From NCBI RefSeq assembly GCF_016086655.4, contig NC_052144.2, positions 32,891,896 through 32,955,895 of the forward strand: 64,000 bases of DNA. The letters run 5' to 3'. The translations under genes were made by a program, and so were the position numbers. The first letter of the stretch is position 1. Every line of letters begins with the position of its first letter. The DNA comes from Lepeophtheirus salmonis. Taxonomy: Eukaryota > Arthropoda > Copepoda > Siphonostomatoida > Caligidae. This document shows, one piece after another, positions 44,710 through 59,775 of this stretch. The notes beneath the pieces are model-generated. The model worked only from the letters and a program-made list of their open reading frames with translations. It was not told where the DNA came from and did not search any database.

Positions 44710-44717
44710 ATATAGAC
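44710..44717. repeat. 8-bp target-site duplication, right
   Basis: ATATAGAC, one mismatch to 43835-43842. Confidence 0.55.
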
Positions 44718-45829
44718 TATTTCCATTGATTAATTTTTTTTTATATTCTTCCGGTATAGGATCGTACACTACAATTGGAACATACTTTGACCTCATCCTG
44801 ATCCTGCACAAAAGCATAGTTACAAGTTTTTTGAATTTATTTAATCCCTTAGATGATAATAACATATTAATTTTCAATTTGACGTCCATGGACCTCAATT
44901 CTCTTACAGAGTAATCTTTTTAATGCACAAAGAAAAATATTTATCTTGCTGTAACAGTCCCAGTCTCAGAGAAACGATAGGTTAATTAAATTTTCATATC
45001 TTTAAATAAGATTTTTCTTCTTCCTCTTATAATAACTACAGCATCTAAATACATACCATTGTAAATGGTATAAAAGGCTTTTTACAAAGACTATATTTAA
45101 TACGAGATATAAAAAAATAAGTGTAAGGTTATATTTATAAAAGGGTACAGGATTATGCTTTCCAAGGAAAAAATAATAATTTGTAGGGCAACAACAAAGA
45201 CTGTTTTTATCATATAATTTTTTTTTTCTCATTCCATTATTTCTTTTAAAAGTGGAGCAAAAAATTTACTTTATTTTAAATTATATTACTTTAAGTGGGC
45301 AAATTTATATTGTGTATTTTATTTTGAAAGCAAAGTAATTGATACAATTCACAAATTTTGCAAATATTTTTCCCGTCAATATATAAACAATCTTCAACAA
45401 AAATCCAGAGAAGGAGGAAATCTCAATTCATGTTTCTCTATATAATATTCGACGTATATCTTTGCAAAATAATTGTTCACGAGACGCATTATGTTTTTGG
45501 CTCAGTTAATTCGAGTAGGATTGACTTAGACTCTTCAAATTTTAATATGACAAGCCTTCGTATGTTTTCTATTGATGGAGTCTATTGAAAGGTTATATTT
45601 TCTAACAAAAATATATAGGAACATCTCCATATTATATTCCATTGTCAAAAAATACTTACAAAAACTCACATAAACGACTGTAACATAACAAGCGCGCGTA
45701 CAAAATGGGTGAAACTGTAGTCAGTAACTGCTAATAGATAGTACAACTCAATATTAAATAGACATATTTCAGTCAATTATATGCTTTTTATTCAAATTTT
45801 TGGGATGAAATAGCTATAGACCAATATTG

Positions 45830-45905
45830 ACTCTGATATGGTCTTTCATATGTAATCTATCAATGTCCCATTATTGAATTTGGACAATCAATTTTGAGTA
45901 TTTTA
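45830..45905 (-). repeat. dispersed repeat, copy B
   Basis: On the minus strand it contains ATTGATAGATTACATATGAA and AGACCATAT, the counterpart of 25961-25992. Probably a fragment of a repeat family not otherwise recognised here. Confidence 0.4.
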
Positions 45906-45909
45906 AGTG

Positions 45910-48900
45910 CAATTAACGACATACCAAATTAATTTATAAGAATAATTGATAGAAATTGAAGATAATTTGTCAAAGAATATAAATATAATCTAACAACTAA
46001 TTTTGAAGTAATATGGGCGATATTTTTTTTCTTGGTAATTTTGTTTAATTTTCAATTTTTTCTAATTCAAACTGCAAAGTTGAAATGCTCTTGTAGCCAG
46101 AAACAGTAGCAACATTCAAGGGTCGAAATCAAATCAAATTTGTAGAACAACTACTGAATGTTATAGTCTCTAAATTTATTCAAAAAATAGTAAAGATATT
46201 CGTATTTAGTTACGTGGTGCTAATTTTTTTAAAAATTATAGAATACAAAGACTCTGAGCAATTTAGCATTAATGCGAATAGTGTTTAGTCTGCCCCTTAG
46301 TCCTTACTAGAGTAAAGTTTTGAGTTAATCATAAAAATATTTGTGTTTCTCTTTAGTGTTATATATAGTGCATCAACATAAAACATGCGTGAAAAAAAAT
46401 CAAAAAAATGAGATTTTTTTTACTTCATTAATGCATATAGTCCTATATTTCATGAACATATTTGAGTCAATTGTGGGCAATAGGGGAGAGAATCTGTTGT
46501 TTTTTTGTGGAAAGGAACTAAAAACCACAAGACATTTTTATATGAGTGCAACAAAACAGTCAAAATTTTTGATATATGGGATTCATATTAATATTTTTAA
46601 AGATAAAAAAGTTTTTGTTTGATTTATACCCGGAAAGAAAGGGAATTAATTAATTTTTTCATAACGAAATTGCAAATTATATAAATTTAAATGTAACAAA
46701 ACCTCTCTTGTCAGATATTTAATTTAAATAGTTAAGATAATCATAAATATGTTGTTAGATTTTAATAATAATATAAATTAAGTAAAACATATGCAGTTGT
46801 ATGCGCGTACAAAAAATAATTATAGGCTTATTGTTCAAATTGAGAACTGAGTTACGACACCTTAGGGGCTTATCTTTTATATAGAACCTTTATTAGAACT
46901 TATGGTATCACCAATTTTGCCGGTCTAATAAAATTGGTCACTATCTCATTTTTAAGAAAAATCATTATCACTTGCTTGTGTGTTGGTAGGCCACATATTT
47001 CGAAATCCAAATATATCCTGTCATAAAAAGTTAATTTAAAAAAAGTTTTTCTTTTAAAATAAGTGAATTTTGGCAAAATAAAACTTTTTATATGGTTGTT
47101 AAAATTAGTAATATTCTTCTATTAATTGTTAAATATGCATTCACCTGTTTTGAATGCCAGTGTGTTAACCATCCTGCATCAATACATAGATGAAGTCTTT
47201 AGTATGTTTCTAGAAATATAACAAAATAATATTAATTAAATTGAATACTAATAGCTTTTCGTCATTTGGAGGATGCACTTTACATCCTTTTTTATGTTAA
47301 TGATACCTTCGAAATTATTTATTTATTTGAATACTCGAATATTATTTCTGTCTCTTGTTAGTGATTATATATTTATGATGCTGATAAATAAATGCATTTA
47401 GGAAATTAATATTGTAGATATGCATTTCATTTGAATTCAATCGGCGCCTCTTGCAAAAGGATATAATATATACCAAAATAAGACTTATAATGGGATTAAA
47501 ATTTATGTATCGGCAAAACCTTCATGGCATTATAATTAGATGTGCAAAAAAATAATTTATGTATCATGACCAAATAACATTTTGATTATTTAAATGTGAA
47601 CCTACTAGATAGGTATATTAAGTGGGATTATTAACAAAAAAATTCAATAACTTATGAGTATAGGACACTCAAAATTTAAATATACATGATTTTTTTTTTT
47701 GTTTCAATAAAATTAATTCTTTTCCAAAAAATTTCATAAAAATGGTCTTTTCGACGTATATGTCCTTTTACATTTTTATTGTTGTATTTTTTGTCAGTTG
47801 TATATTTTGAAGGATGTGCATTTTGTCTTTCAACTTTTTGTGCTAGTTCTCATCTGGAAACAGATTCCTTCAACAAAATTGTTTTATCGTTTTAATCTTT
47901 AAATGTGATTTTTTTTGCTTGAAATAATGTTATCAAATGCAAAACGTTACTTAATGGAAATATTGGGTATAAAAATGATTTTTGAAAAACAAGGAGAAAT
48001 AAATTTTTTTACATATGTTAAAAAAACCAAAGATATGTTTTTTAATACTTATAATTAACTAGAAATTTTAAAATAAAAAATTAATAGCACTGAATAAATA
48101 AAGAAGTTGACTCTATTGAAGCAGGCAACATTAAAACCCTCACATGTTTGTGAATCAAAGAAACTTATTACTAGACTAAAGATTTGTATGCCCTAACTCA
48201 ATTGGTCAAAAATTTGCTCATTTTTCAATTTTTTCTTTGAAAATTCTTTATTTTTCTTGTTTGTTATTAAATAAACAAAAAAAATAATATTCCTTTTAGT
48301 TATCCTGATAAAACTGTATTATTGGGGAAGTATCTTTAATATTATGTCTTTCTTGCTCATTTTTATAATTTTACTACTCTTTTTGTGTCTACTAATTTCC
48401 TCTTTATCTGTTGTGTCTAATGTAACATTATACAAAACACTACTCACACTTACCAACAGGCAATTTACAAGTGTAAAACAATTTGCAATTGGACACATTT
48501 TCATTGAATATAATATTAAGCATGAATTTTCTTCTTATGCTTCATATTTGCACCCAAAAAATATTAAAAGATTAAATTATAATTTAATGTACTAAGGTTT
48601 AGATTGTAATCTAAAGTCAAGTGTTGCAAACAAGTTTTCAAAAAAATTTGCCATCCGATAATATTTATTTTTAATAATAAAAGTATTGACATTAATTTTC
48701 TTTGTCATAATTTGTATTTTTTTTTCTTTAATGGCTTCTTATAAAATTAATATTAAACTTTTTGTTTTGTTTTACAAGCCCTTAAACAGATATTGAAGAA
48801 AAAAAAGTAATTAAATGAACATGTGTGCTTAAGTAGAATTCCCATGTCATTTTCTAGTATTTATATCAACTGAAAACTCATTATTGTTTTTTTTACATGC

Positions 48901-51900
48901 AATAGATCAGCTCGATATTTTTATTTAAAAAAACTATCCTCATACAACTTTTAGAATGAAGTCGGTATCTATTTCAAAAATATGATTTCAAATAGTTTAT
49001 TCTTGAAAGATTTCTTCATTATGGTATACTCGAGTCGTTCTCAAATTTTGGTACGTGAGCTCTTTCCATTGGTATGTGGAGCACCGTCATAAATAGGATA
49101 AGCCTACGCTTTAGTTTGGTCATAATAGTGATATTGGTAATCTTCATATTTTTTCAGGTTTGTACACTTTATAAAAAGTTTAAAAACTACAAGTACATTC
49201 CAGTTCTTTTAATTCAACCCTTATAATATGTGGATAGACAATGTGCGACCCTTATTTCTCTCATAAAGAGATGAATATGAAATTTAGAGTGCATTTGATG
49301 CAAATAAATTACTTAAAGACTATAAATCTTCCCTATGAAGTTCAACTTAGAGGTAACTATTGATCAAAAATTAAGATCTTAATTCTAAATATAGAAAAAG
49401 TATAAACAATTCAACAAAGAAATAATAATAGAATTTTTTAATATTGAATCAGAAAAATATGTACTACATAGAATCACTTATAATCTATAAATTATATTTT
49501 TTGTAGTAAATTAAGTCAAAATTGAGACTCACAAATAAATATTATTACAGGATAATGATGTGAAAATAGGTTTATATACGAACCAAGGATTTTATGGATT
49601 TGCTCTGTGAATTGAGCAAATGATTTTTATTCCAGGTTTAATATTGGAAAAAGCAACTCGAACATTCTTATATGTTAAGCTGCAATCTGTATTTTTTTTA
49701 CATAAGTTAATACGGAAGAGGTTTTCTCACATAAATAAGTTGAGCCAAATGGCTCAAGTAAATCTATAGCTGCTTTAGATAGCCATGGGTACTCAATAAT
49801 TACGCAATTTCCGAATTTGTAAAGTTTTTTATATTCATAATCTGTTTTTAGTGTTTGTTTACTTAAAGTTCGATAAGCTCATCTTACATATCTGACGATG
49901 ACAGTTGTGCTGGGAAAAAGGGCGTATCCAATTATATTGTTATTATGAACTATCTTTTTGGAAATACTTTTTAAAATGATCAAGAAGAGACTCATATAAG
50001 ATATGTACATTCATCAATATTAAAGTTTTGTTGTCACTTAAAGTAATGTCTATTTAAATTATATATTTTTCTTTTTTGGAAATTATCTTGTGACCCCTCC
50101 GTTCTGTCCAACAGCCCGCACATTGGGAACCACTGTCTGGTCTATTAAACTATAATAGACTATAACTATGTAATTAAACTAAAACAAGTCTCTAAAATTA
50201 ATTTCAGTTCCATATTGAAATTTCAGTAGTACTTGTATTTCATTGAATTTATTTGCAAAAAAAAAGAAGAAGAGTTTCACCTGAGGTTCCACAATGTCAT
50301 AAAGAAATGGTCATTCCAGACTTTATTTTGAAGTGCCATTCATTGCTATACGATAAAAATGGTTCTTATAAATTAGTCCCGTTCAGATTCTAAAGACATA
50401 ATTTGTTTTTTTGCCATTAAAAATTGGAGACCTCTTTTCATTCATTATACGAATGTATGTGTAAAAATTACCACAATCCTTAGAATAAATCTAAATAAAC
50501 TTTGATCTAAGACTGAGTCTCTCGAATTGGCTCATTTTAACGTCCTCCCCGTATAAGGATAGGTGGAAGATTGAGTGGTTTATCTCCAATGAGAAAGATA
50601 AAATATACGCAGTGAAGCACACAAACTCCTGCCTGGACTCCCTCTCTATTGAAGATAAATAGTAAAAAGTAATACACAAAATGGATATAGAGTGTTTACT
50701 AATGGGTATTTCTCAGAACTAGCTCGAAAACCTTTATTTTTGATCTCATTAATTATCAAATCTTTGGATCGGCAGATTTTTATTTATCTCCTTGTATCGT
50801 TAACCTATTTTTATAAAACAAATAAAATTTGAAATTCTTATATTTACTGGTTCATGTTTTTTTATTTATATAATTATTATTTGGATGTAGTCTGTTTTCT
50901 GTAATTAGAGTAGAAAATTTTAAGTATTCAACCACTATGTCAAGAATTATAGACAGGATTAATTGAATGTTAGATAAAAAATATGGTGCTTCGATGTAAC
51001 CACCCACAAAATTCTGAGCCTACACAAAATAAAATTGTACTCAATTTAAAAAGTAACTATAAAAATATGATTTAAGACTAGTCTTGTAACTTTAAAATGA
51101 CCCCAAACAAAAATTATGCGTACGCCTATGTCAATTACCCTATACAAGATTTTTATTTCCCGAAAAAGTATTGTATTAATGATTCTTATTTTGGTATCGG
51201 AAACATTATAAAATTATAAATATCGTGACAAACTTAATACATAATTATTATAAGGTGAAAACATATGTGAAAAAGCTAAAAGACTTCTCATCAGACAGAT
51301 TTCACATGATTTCTAAATATATATTAGTTATAGTTCATAAATTGAGACCATAGGCAGTTAATACATTTTGGAATTGCAGTTTGCACAGAACAGAAACACT
51401 TTGTGTATTATCAGAGGAATAGATTATGTGAAGTCCTTTCTATTTAAAGAGGATATTTATTTCTTGTAAAAAAAACTCTTGATTTAAAACTTAATTAATT
51501 CTTTATTCGATTATTTTTGGAAAGTAAAATAGACTATGATCCCATTTTGTGGTTTTCAAAATAAAAAATAAACGCAAAAAAGAACAAAGTTTTAAACTAT
51601 ATTTTTTTTAAACTTTTAGAAAACAAGAAAACTACTTTCAGCATTTCAAAAACTCTCAATTCACAACTCTTAGTTTTAAAACACAAATGCATAATTTATT
51701 ATTTATGGAAAATTACTTTTTTTTAAGCAAGACAAAACATGTATATATTATTTCAAGGTATATATTTAATATGTATGTACCTCCAAATGCTTTTATCTCA
51801 ATTTACCATTCCAATGCATGTGCATTGGGTATGCATATGTATTATGCATGTCTTGTCTTCAACTTATTATTATTATCTAATCAAAAGGAATTTCCATTTA

Positions 51901-54900
51901 ATTATTAGGTAGACAAGTTGTATAAATGGCTTTCATTAGCCAAAAATAAATTGGTATTCTAGGGTGATGACATTTTTGGAATTTTTTATCCCGGTGTCTA
52001 TTTATATTATTCTGATATATGTGGGGTTTGATTAAGATATGATTTTAAAAGTAATAGACTTTGAACAATTTCAATTGTTTTTCTTTCCTCTTTTACAGTC
52101 ACCGTTAATACTTATCCTTTCTATTCTGACTTCTTATTTTTCTATACCACCTACCATCTATCCCTACTAGGGAATGGAAAGCTCTAGCCTTTTATAATAT
52201 GATCAATTATAATTGATGAAAGGATAATAATTATCATTCTTTCACAATCTCGTAGGTGACTTTTATAAACGTTTTATATATTAAGCTAAAAAAACATAAT
52301 AATAATTTAATATTGTTAAAACCAAAAGTTTCCCCTCCTTCTTTACAAAATCCTATAAACTGGTTATAGGAGCCCTACTGTGTATCAACAATTGTTAAGT
52401 CATTTTTAAATGTGTCAAGCTATATTAGTAACTCACAAAATTCAAATTAGTTGTGAGACAGTCATTAGAAAGTCGCAATTATAATATATTTTTTACAAAA
52501 GGATATGTACACATATTGCAATATATAACATCACGTATATATTATTTACTTCCAGCAATATTCAATGGATATTTCTTTTTTTTATGTGGTTGTTTAGGGT
52601 TTGAGTCTTTTTGCCTATTTTGTCACAGTAGCTGATTGCAAATAAATATTTACAACTTTACAAAACCAAATATCACCTCATTTTTGATGTAAAAAAAAAT
52701 GCATGTACAAACTATTGAGGCGCGACCCTTCTATTGAGATGTATTGTTTTAATAGGAGCCTGAGCATATTCGTTATCTATATTTAAATTCTTAAAATGTT
52801 CATATCACAAATAAATTTGTTAAATTCATAAAAAAAAAAAAAATCATCCGCCATTTCCCATCTTTGTAATTTAAACAACAACGCATGATCCATTTATAGC
52901 TATTATAACATATCTCAGAATCCTCTGGGTAGAGCAATTTTTATGGTAGAACCACCTTAGGATAAACTACTATTTCCAAACTTATATCATGTTACGAATT
53001 GTTGAAGATGAAAGGTATGTCTTCCCTTATAGAATCACTATTATGTGGGTGAATTCTAAATTAAAGTTATAATCTTCTTAAATCTACCCAAAATATATAC
53101 AATCATTTTATCCCATCAGATACATACAAAAAAAAATAGTTTTTTGCTATTTAAAATAAAATTATAGGCTTTGAGATGACGATAAATATGAATATATTTT
53201 CATAAAACTACAGAAATATATTTATTTGCTTAATATAAAGTACTGAAAGTAAGATTACCGGTTATTTGTATTGTAAAAAAAAATATTGCCTCTCCCTAAA
53301 GTATATAAAATATTTAGATAATTCCTACCTACCAATATGGTACAATTCAAATTTAAATTACTCTACACATAACAAAAAATATTTAATTTATACATATAAA
53401 AATTTGAATAATATTGATGACAACACATACTTCAATTTTTTGAATGAGATGTTTAAATATTACATATATTAAAGACTGGAGCATTAATATATGTAAATTT
53501 AATCAAATATTGACACATTTCTTAAGTATGTATGTATGTTCCCCTTTCGTCATCATCAGCATGTTCTTCAACCATAATCACCTCTGGGTGTTTTTTATTG
53601 ACATACATTTGTGTCGACAGTTTTTTTTAAAGTATTTTTTCTCCTTTTCATTTTTAAATAGAAATAATGATATAATATTGTTAAAAATGGTGTTAGATGG
53701 AGAAAAAAAAAAGGAAAAGTTTTATTGATACAAAATTACACATAAAAGTAAGATTTATGTTTCCTAAAAAATATAAAGAATAAAACGAAGTACTTCCGAT
53801 TAAAGCGGACCGCAAACACTTTAGCCACCCCAAATTTAAAATGAGTATTTTTAGCATATAAAACTTTATTTTTTTTATGTAGTTGCATCATATGATACTT
53901 ACTATAAGCAAAGATATACAAATTGAAATCTTTTTAACTACCAATAAACTTTTATTTGACAAACATTCAATTCATTTGACGGGAAAAAAAAGATTGATTA
54001 CCGATTGTTCACCCTCAATGCTCGTCAAAGTGAATTTACTGCCTAAATAAATGCAGTTAATCATTGTATCATCCACATTAGTCTCTTGTGCAGTAAATTC
54101 AGAGATGAAATAAGGGAGATAATTTTAAATATTATGTGTCTGTTCATTGCCATCATGAATTGAAAACTTGGTTGATGTAAAAAAAGACCAAATATACCAA
54201 TGTTTCATTTGCAATAACTAGTGTAGTACTTGACATGTTCAATAATTGTTTTGAAATCAAATCATATTTTGACCATTTTTTAATTCAATTCACTCAAAAT
54301 GTGTCGTATACTTTTTTTATTGAGATTTGAGGTATTTTTGAGTTAGATATAATTAAAAAACTAATTAAATATTAGACATTTTGGATAGCAGTTAATGATA
54401 TTTATACTAATATATAAAATATGAGATAACTCAAAACATAAATCAAGTTAAAGTTAAAAAAATAGTCAATTTCGTGGAATTTTAATCTGTTGTGAATAAC
54501 TGATGAAAAGAAAACATTATTTTCTAATGTCAAATATAATTATCAAATAAATTTATATATTATACTGGTACAAATGTCCAAAACATATCTTGAAAATTTC
54601 AGTTTTTTTTTTTTTTTTGCATTATTAGTTTGTTTTTGACATATAAAAAAGTTAAATGTCTTTTTGTGTCGCCTGCAAATTTTTTACTATTGAAAAAAAA
54701 AATGGACCAAAAATACAATTTAAGGATTTTTTTTTAATCTTTTAAAACATTGTTTATTTTTATATAATTTAGATTTTTTTAGAAAACACTAATTTTTGAA
54801 CAAAATATAAAAAAAAACCAGATTTTAAAGATATTCTTAAAAATTGTTATTCACAATCCAAGGCGTCAAACTTTTTTATCTGTCAAAAAAAAAAAAAAAA

Positions 54901-56630
54901 ATAGTCTATTAATTAAATACAAATTGAATTCCAAAAAAGAAAATAATGGTTTACTTTGATAACCTATAATATATATTCAATAATTTATAATTTAGCAAAT
55001 ACAAAAAAGGAAATACAATATGAAATATTTCATTTCAATGTCAATGTGGATATAAATACGTTTATTAAGAAATAACTTATTTAATATTAATTAACAATGT
55101 TCTTTGAACTTCAGAGCTAATAATTACCTACATGTCCGTAACGAAGTCGGTTATGCTGCATATATCATCTTTCATAACTGAAAAGTTGATTAAACATACA
55201 TTGAATCTTACTTTAAAAAAATATTTCAGTCGATTGATTCTTTAAATGTTTAAAAATAACTACAGATCTAATGAAGTATATAGTGGACAGAAAAAAAAAG
55301 AAATGAAAAAAATAAAATACATTAACATGTTATATAGATTATGTATTCATCTAGTATAATTTTTTTTTTTAAATTTCTCTATTTTTACTTATATTGTCTA
55401 TTTTTAAAGGCACGTTCTTTAATATATTTTTTTAAAATAACTTTATTTAAAGGGAAAGGCAAAGTATTAATTCTTATCATTATACGTGTAACAGGTAATA
55501 TAATTATTTTTCTCCTAAAATTGTAAAGTTTTTATTTGCAAGTTCCAAAATTCATTAATAGGTTCAAACCTTATATTTGTGGGTTGATTATTACCATAAG
55601 GAAGCTTTAAGACTATGCAGCTTCTATTCCCTCTCAATAACATTGAGGGAAAAAATTTAAGAATCAGTAAAAAAAAAACCCTCAAAAGTTGTTTTTTTTC
55701 TGTAGAAAAACACTATCAATATATAATTATTTCCCCCCACCCCTCGCAAATGGAGGGGATGGTCTTTCTATGGGTAATCCTCAGCATTTCCCCCCTCCAA
55801 ACACAGTGAGTCAAGTTGATACCAAAGAACTCTATTCTGGTTTCAACTAACCAGATCTGGCTCCAGGATAACAAATGCAAGATTAATTGTTGAATCTCTA
55901 ATTTAAAATATTAAAAAACGTAAGAAATGGAATCAACCTTTTACATAGTTCGAAAATCGTCTAAAGAGATATTTATGATCTCTTTATGGATGTAATCTCC
56001 AATGAAGGAGAGATGTCATGGTTTCCATTGACTGGAGTACACAATCCGATCGTCTATACCAACGAAAATAAAAAAGTATATCTCTCATAATGAACAAACT
56101 TGGTGGACGTTTACTGGAGTTTGAACAAAAAGAAAAGATAAGTCTATTGTTCAAGAAAAAATATAGAAAATCAAACTTTGGTCATTTGTACTGCTTATAA
56201 TCTTGATTTGTACTTGGAAGAGATAAAAATTTCTTCATTATGTTTCATACGTAAAGAAGTTATTATCATAATTTTTATCAATTTTTCAAAGTTAACTTAA
56301 TTGATACTTAAACTAAAAAACAAAATAATTAAAATATTAAATGATTCAAATCTATTGCATGAATAAATTATTTTATTAATAAATAATAAAAAAATTCCGT
56401 TAACACCCAGAGGGACACAATTGTCTCAGCAAACTCTTCCAAAGCTATTGAAGATATTTAAAAAAACATATTTTTCAGTAGTTGTAAGATGATCGAAAAG
56501 ATCAAGAATTGACTACAATTATCTTTGATTTTCTTTTCAATTCCTTGTGGGTCTGAAAGGGTAAACTGCATCATCCTGATCAATAAGGGACGCAATTAAA
56601 TATTTAAAACTTTATTTACAATTTTTAATA
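45910..56630. other. long AT-rich stretch, no recognised genes
   Basis: About 10.7 kb of AT-rich DNA with many A/T runs. Short open frames are low in information. Two places look marginally exon-like: 50502-50659 plus (with DRWKIEWFISNEKDKI) and about 54000-54106 minus (with NCIYLGSKFTLTSIEGEQS followed by a GT). Neither has enough support for a gene model. Confidence 0.5.
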
Positions 56631-56639
56631 AGAAAAAAT

Positions 56640-57420
56640 AATATTGAACATAATTACCAATTTCACCAATCATTCGTTCGATACTTGGTCTAAAGAATTT
56701 GCAGGCCTTGACAACGTCTGCGGAGGAGGGGGGTGTATTTGCTCTAGGCCTTCAACGACTAGATTATGTTGTGCGAATTGGTAGAGACCTTCCTCTTTTA
56801 CTCCCCTCCATAAGAAGTAAATTATGGGGTTCATATAGGGGAGTTCGAAGGTCAGGTGTGGCGGTCATAAAATGAAACTTCTTTCATTGAACATGTTTGA
56901 TTCTGGCAGGCCTTGTGAGAGGGCCCATTTCTTGTTGAAACGGGAATTCGAAACCATTGGCCTCAGGTTTTGTACAGAATATCACTTGGTCAAACAGAAG
57001 TTTATAGTACCTGTCGCCACCCATCCTGCCCTTTGGCTCAAAGAAGATGGGAGGGCATGACACTACTATTTCTCCCAATGACCCAAAGGATCATAATACT
57101 AGCTGAAAAATTGATTTTAAAGAGGTGGGAGACATTAGCTGTCTTTATGACCAACCATCTATGTGTTTTGGATGTTATGGGATCTGTCGTTTCTCATCCA
57201 AATAAAATATTATTTGGTTACCATGGGACTTCAAATCATTCATCAATCTTCTTCTGTGTGCAGCCTGGGTGGCCTTTACTTTGTATGTAAGGGTAAGTAT
57301 TTTGTATAGGCACTATGATTTCCTCTTCAGTTAAGTGTTTATGGGCCTGGACATAGTATCATGCTTTACTCGGCGTTTTTTTGCCAAGAACATTAATAAA
57401 AGTCTAAGATATGACTTCAA
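56640..57420 (-). pseudogene. mariner transposase relic (catalytic part)
   Basis: Minus strand, GC-richer than its surroundings. Read from high to low coordinates: RRRLMNDLKSHGNQIIFYLD, which contains the first catalytic Asp; CPPIFFEPKGRMGGDRYYKL; EFPFQQEMGPL, where the usual QQDGAP has lost its Asp; MNPIIYFLWRGVKEEG, where the usual DY is IY; and a C-terminal ACKFF-like end in a further frame. This is the order of mariner DD34D transposases. Two of three catalytic Asp are replaced and several frameshifts are present. The N-terminal limit near 57420 is approximate. Confidence 0.7.
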
Positions 57421-57429
57421 AGAACATTT

Positions 57430-59210
57430 CAGTGCTGCAAGGAATATGAGAGTGTGTTTTTATTACCTAAAGAATTGTTGGCTTTTTCCTTTATATGTCC
57501 ACCTTGTATATATCAGCATTTTTTTTTATACTGAGCTGCGTCCCGTATCAGTAAATGATAATACGGTGTTCCTCCGTGTCTCCTAAATTATGAATTTTTT
57601 CTTTTTGAATTTAAAGTTGCGCAATAAACTTAAAGATATGGCTTAACCACCTCTCTCTTTAAAATTGAAATAACCAAGTTAAAGGCTTTCCTTATTGTTA
57701 AGGATGTAGTTGAAGATTGTCCGGACTTACCTCAACGACCTTGTATTTTTTAAACATATCTAATATATTCAATTATTCAAGGTTTATTTGTATATTGAAG
57801 ACGTTGCTACAAGTCAATTCAATGAGCTATGTTCCTTGCCGTACACTCCACCATTTGAACAACGTGAGACACTTTCAAGTATAAGTACAATAAGTATAAT
57901 GAAATCTCAATGTATTATATGTATATCTGTAGAGGAGCTATGTCTAGAATCAATAATCTGTTGCAATATATAAGCAAAAAGAAAAGAGATGGCCAATCGG
58001 TATATCGATAATTTTTTATTGGAATCTTATAAGTTGTTTTTAAGTATTAATTTAGGATCCATTACCTTTACTATTGCTGTTTGTGTTTTATTGATAATAT
58101 GAGATTAGCCCTCAATCGTTGATACTTATTATTGAAGATATTTTTTTACAATTAGGAGGTTCAAGCCAATCAGAAGGGTGATGGATGCTTTAGGTTATAT
58201 GTTTTATAATGACAGCTTAATACCAATTATTTAATTTTAGTTAACATTATGAAATTGCCTATTTCTGTATATCATCAATGTAGATATTGCCCTATAGAAG
58301 TTAGCTCTCCTCCCTGAAGAATTCATCACGAACATGCACCCTTGGATTAATGTTGAAAAGTTCGTTGGGGCTCATAATTTGTAAGATATGTATTATTCAT
58401 AATTGATTTTTTTACATACCGATTTGCTTCCAGTTGTGATCAATTTTTTTCAATACCCCTAATAACTCTGAGTATCCTATAAACAGTCTTTTAATAAAAT
58501 TATTTCCTTCTTGTCTTGTGAGCTTATTCTTGATACGCATAGCAAAGAAATCACTTTTTTTACTTAATCTAGTAAAACAAGAAAAACCAAGAACTTTCCA
58601 CATAGTTCAATAATTTCAAATTCAGACCTCATCCTTCGATTTGCATAATTATGCTACCTCTAGAAATAATTCACCACATATTAATTTTCCTTTAATCTGT
58701 AATTATTCTGTGATAACACATTCGAAAAAAAAAAATCTTAAAATGAGGATAACATTAATTAAAATATTATGGTCTCGGACCTAAAGCTCTTCAAAAAAGT
58801 TAACCCTTCTTTTCATGGTATGCATTATTTTCTTCATTTCATTTTAAGGCTCCGTAAGCAAAAGTGGATAACTTGAACTCAAGTACGGTAGCCGTGGAGA
58901 CTAATTGGGATTTACCCAATTGAGGCCCCAATTCTTCCTCACAATTTGTTATAATAATTGTCTTCCCCTTCTAAACTCATAATCCAGACTTACATATCTT
59001 CACTAGGCCCTAAGAAACTGTTCTGACATATTTTAATGCATATATATGTTGGATACGTATGATGAAGGACCTTTAAATTCATACAAAGGAAGATAATTCC
59101 TAAAAAGAGCTAAATAGTGAAATCAATCTACAGTGTGCATAGCCAAATCGTACCGTTTTTGATAATAATATTTAAACCAACTTTATCATGAACAACATGT
59201 TTTTATTACA
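57430..59210. other. AT-rich non-coding stretch
   Basis: Nothing recognised. Confidence 0.5.
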
Positions 59211-59214
59211 ATTA

Positions 59215-59775
59215 TACCTTATAATATCCACAAAGTATTTCTCAAAATGTCCTTCTTCTGCGTCAGCCAAGGATTCCAGTCTGGGCCTGAAGGCCTTGTA
59301 CACCTTGGTGACGTAGTCTTTGACATATCAGCCCCTCCTTTTTAACGGAGATCTTAGGTAAAAAATATTTAGGGTGGGCGTTATGTTTTAATTAATATCA
59401 ATAAATACACTTTGAACAGACTTTGCAAGTCTTGCTCTCCACGAAACCCCATAATCCATCATACAGTAAGAAGTAATCCGTTGACTACTCTTAAGATGCC
59501 ATAAATTGGTGAAGTTTTCTTTATGCAATGCTTGAGTTGTTATAGTCGACACTATCTACGGAGATAAGAATAAATCCCCATCTTCTTGACTGCATTCCCA
59601 AAAGATTAAGTTCCTTAGACAACAACCTCTTGTTGATGGTACATGAGGCAGCAATTTCAAAGTTCACGTCTGTCAAGAGGTCTTCAGTGGTAATCTTGTT
59701 GTGTCTTCCATATCCTATTTTTAATGAGTCTCTTGACCTTGCGTACAAGCTCAGTAAAGGAATTAACAATATTCT
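59215..59775 (-). pseudogene. mariner relic with internal deletion
   Basis: The minus strand starts with the second helix-turn-helix region (IGYGRHNKITTEDLLTDV, SCTINKRLLSKELNLLGMQS). It then jumps almost directly to the region near the third catalytic residue (LWGFVESKTCKVCSK, about 59430-59460) and finishes with the C-terminal YVTKVYKAFRPRLESLADAE and GHFEKYF (about 59220-59330). About 150 codons between the DNA-binding part and the third catalytic region are missing. Order and strand are those of one original copy, so an internal deletion explains it. Frames differ between the parts. Confidence 0.6.

Noticed and set aside
45358..45588. 76-codon frame with SSRIDLDSSNFNMTSLRM
   Set aside because: Slightly protein-like end, but no family, no upstream exon and a stop before the only good donor.
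54000..54106. possible minus-strand exon with KFTLTSIEGEQS and a GT donor
   Set aside because: No convincing acceptor or second exon; too short to call.
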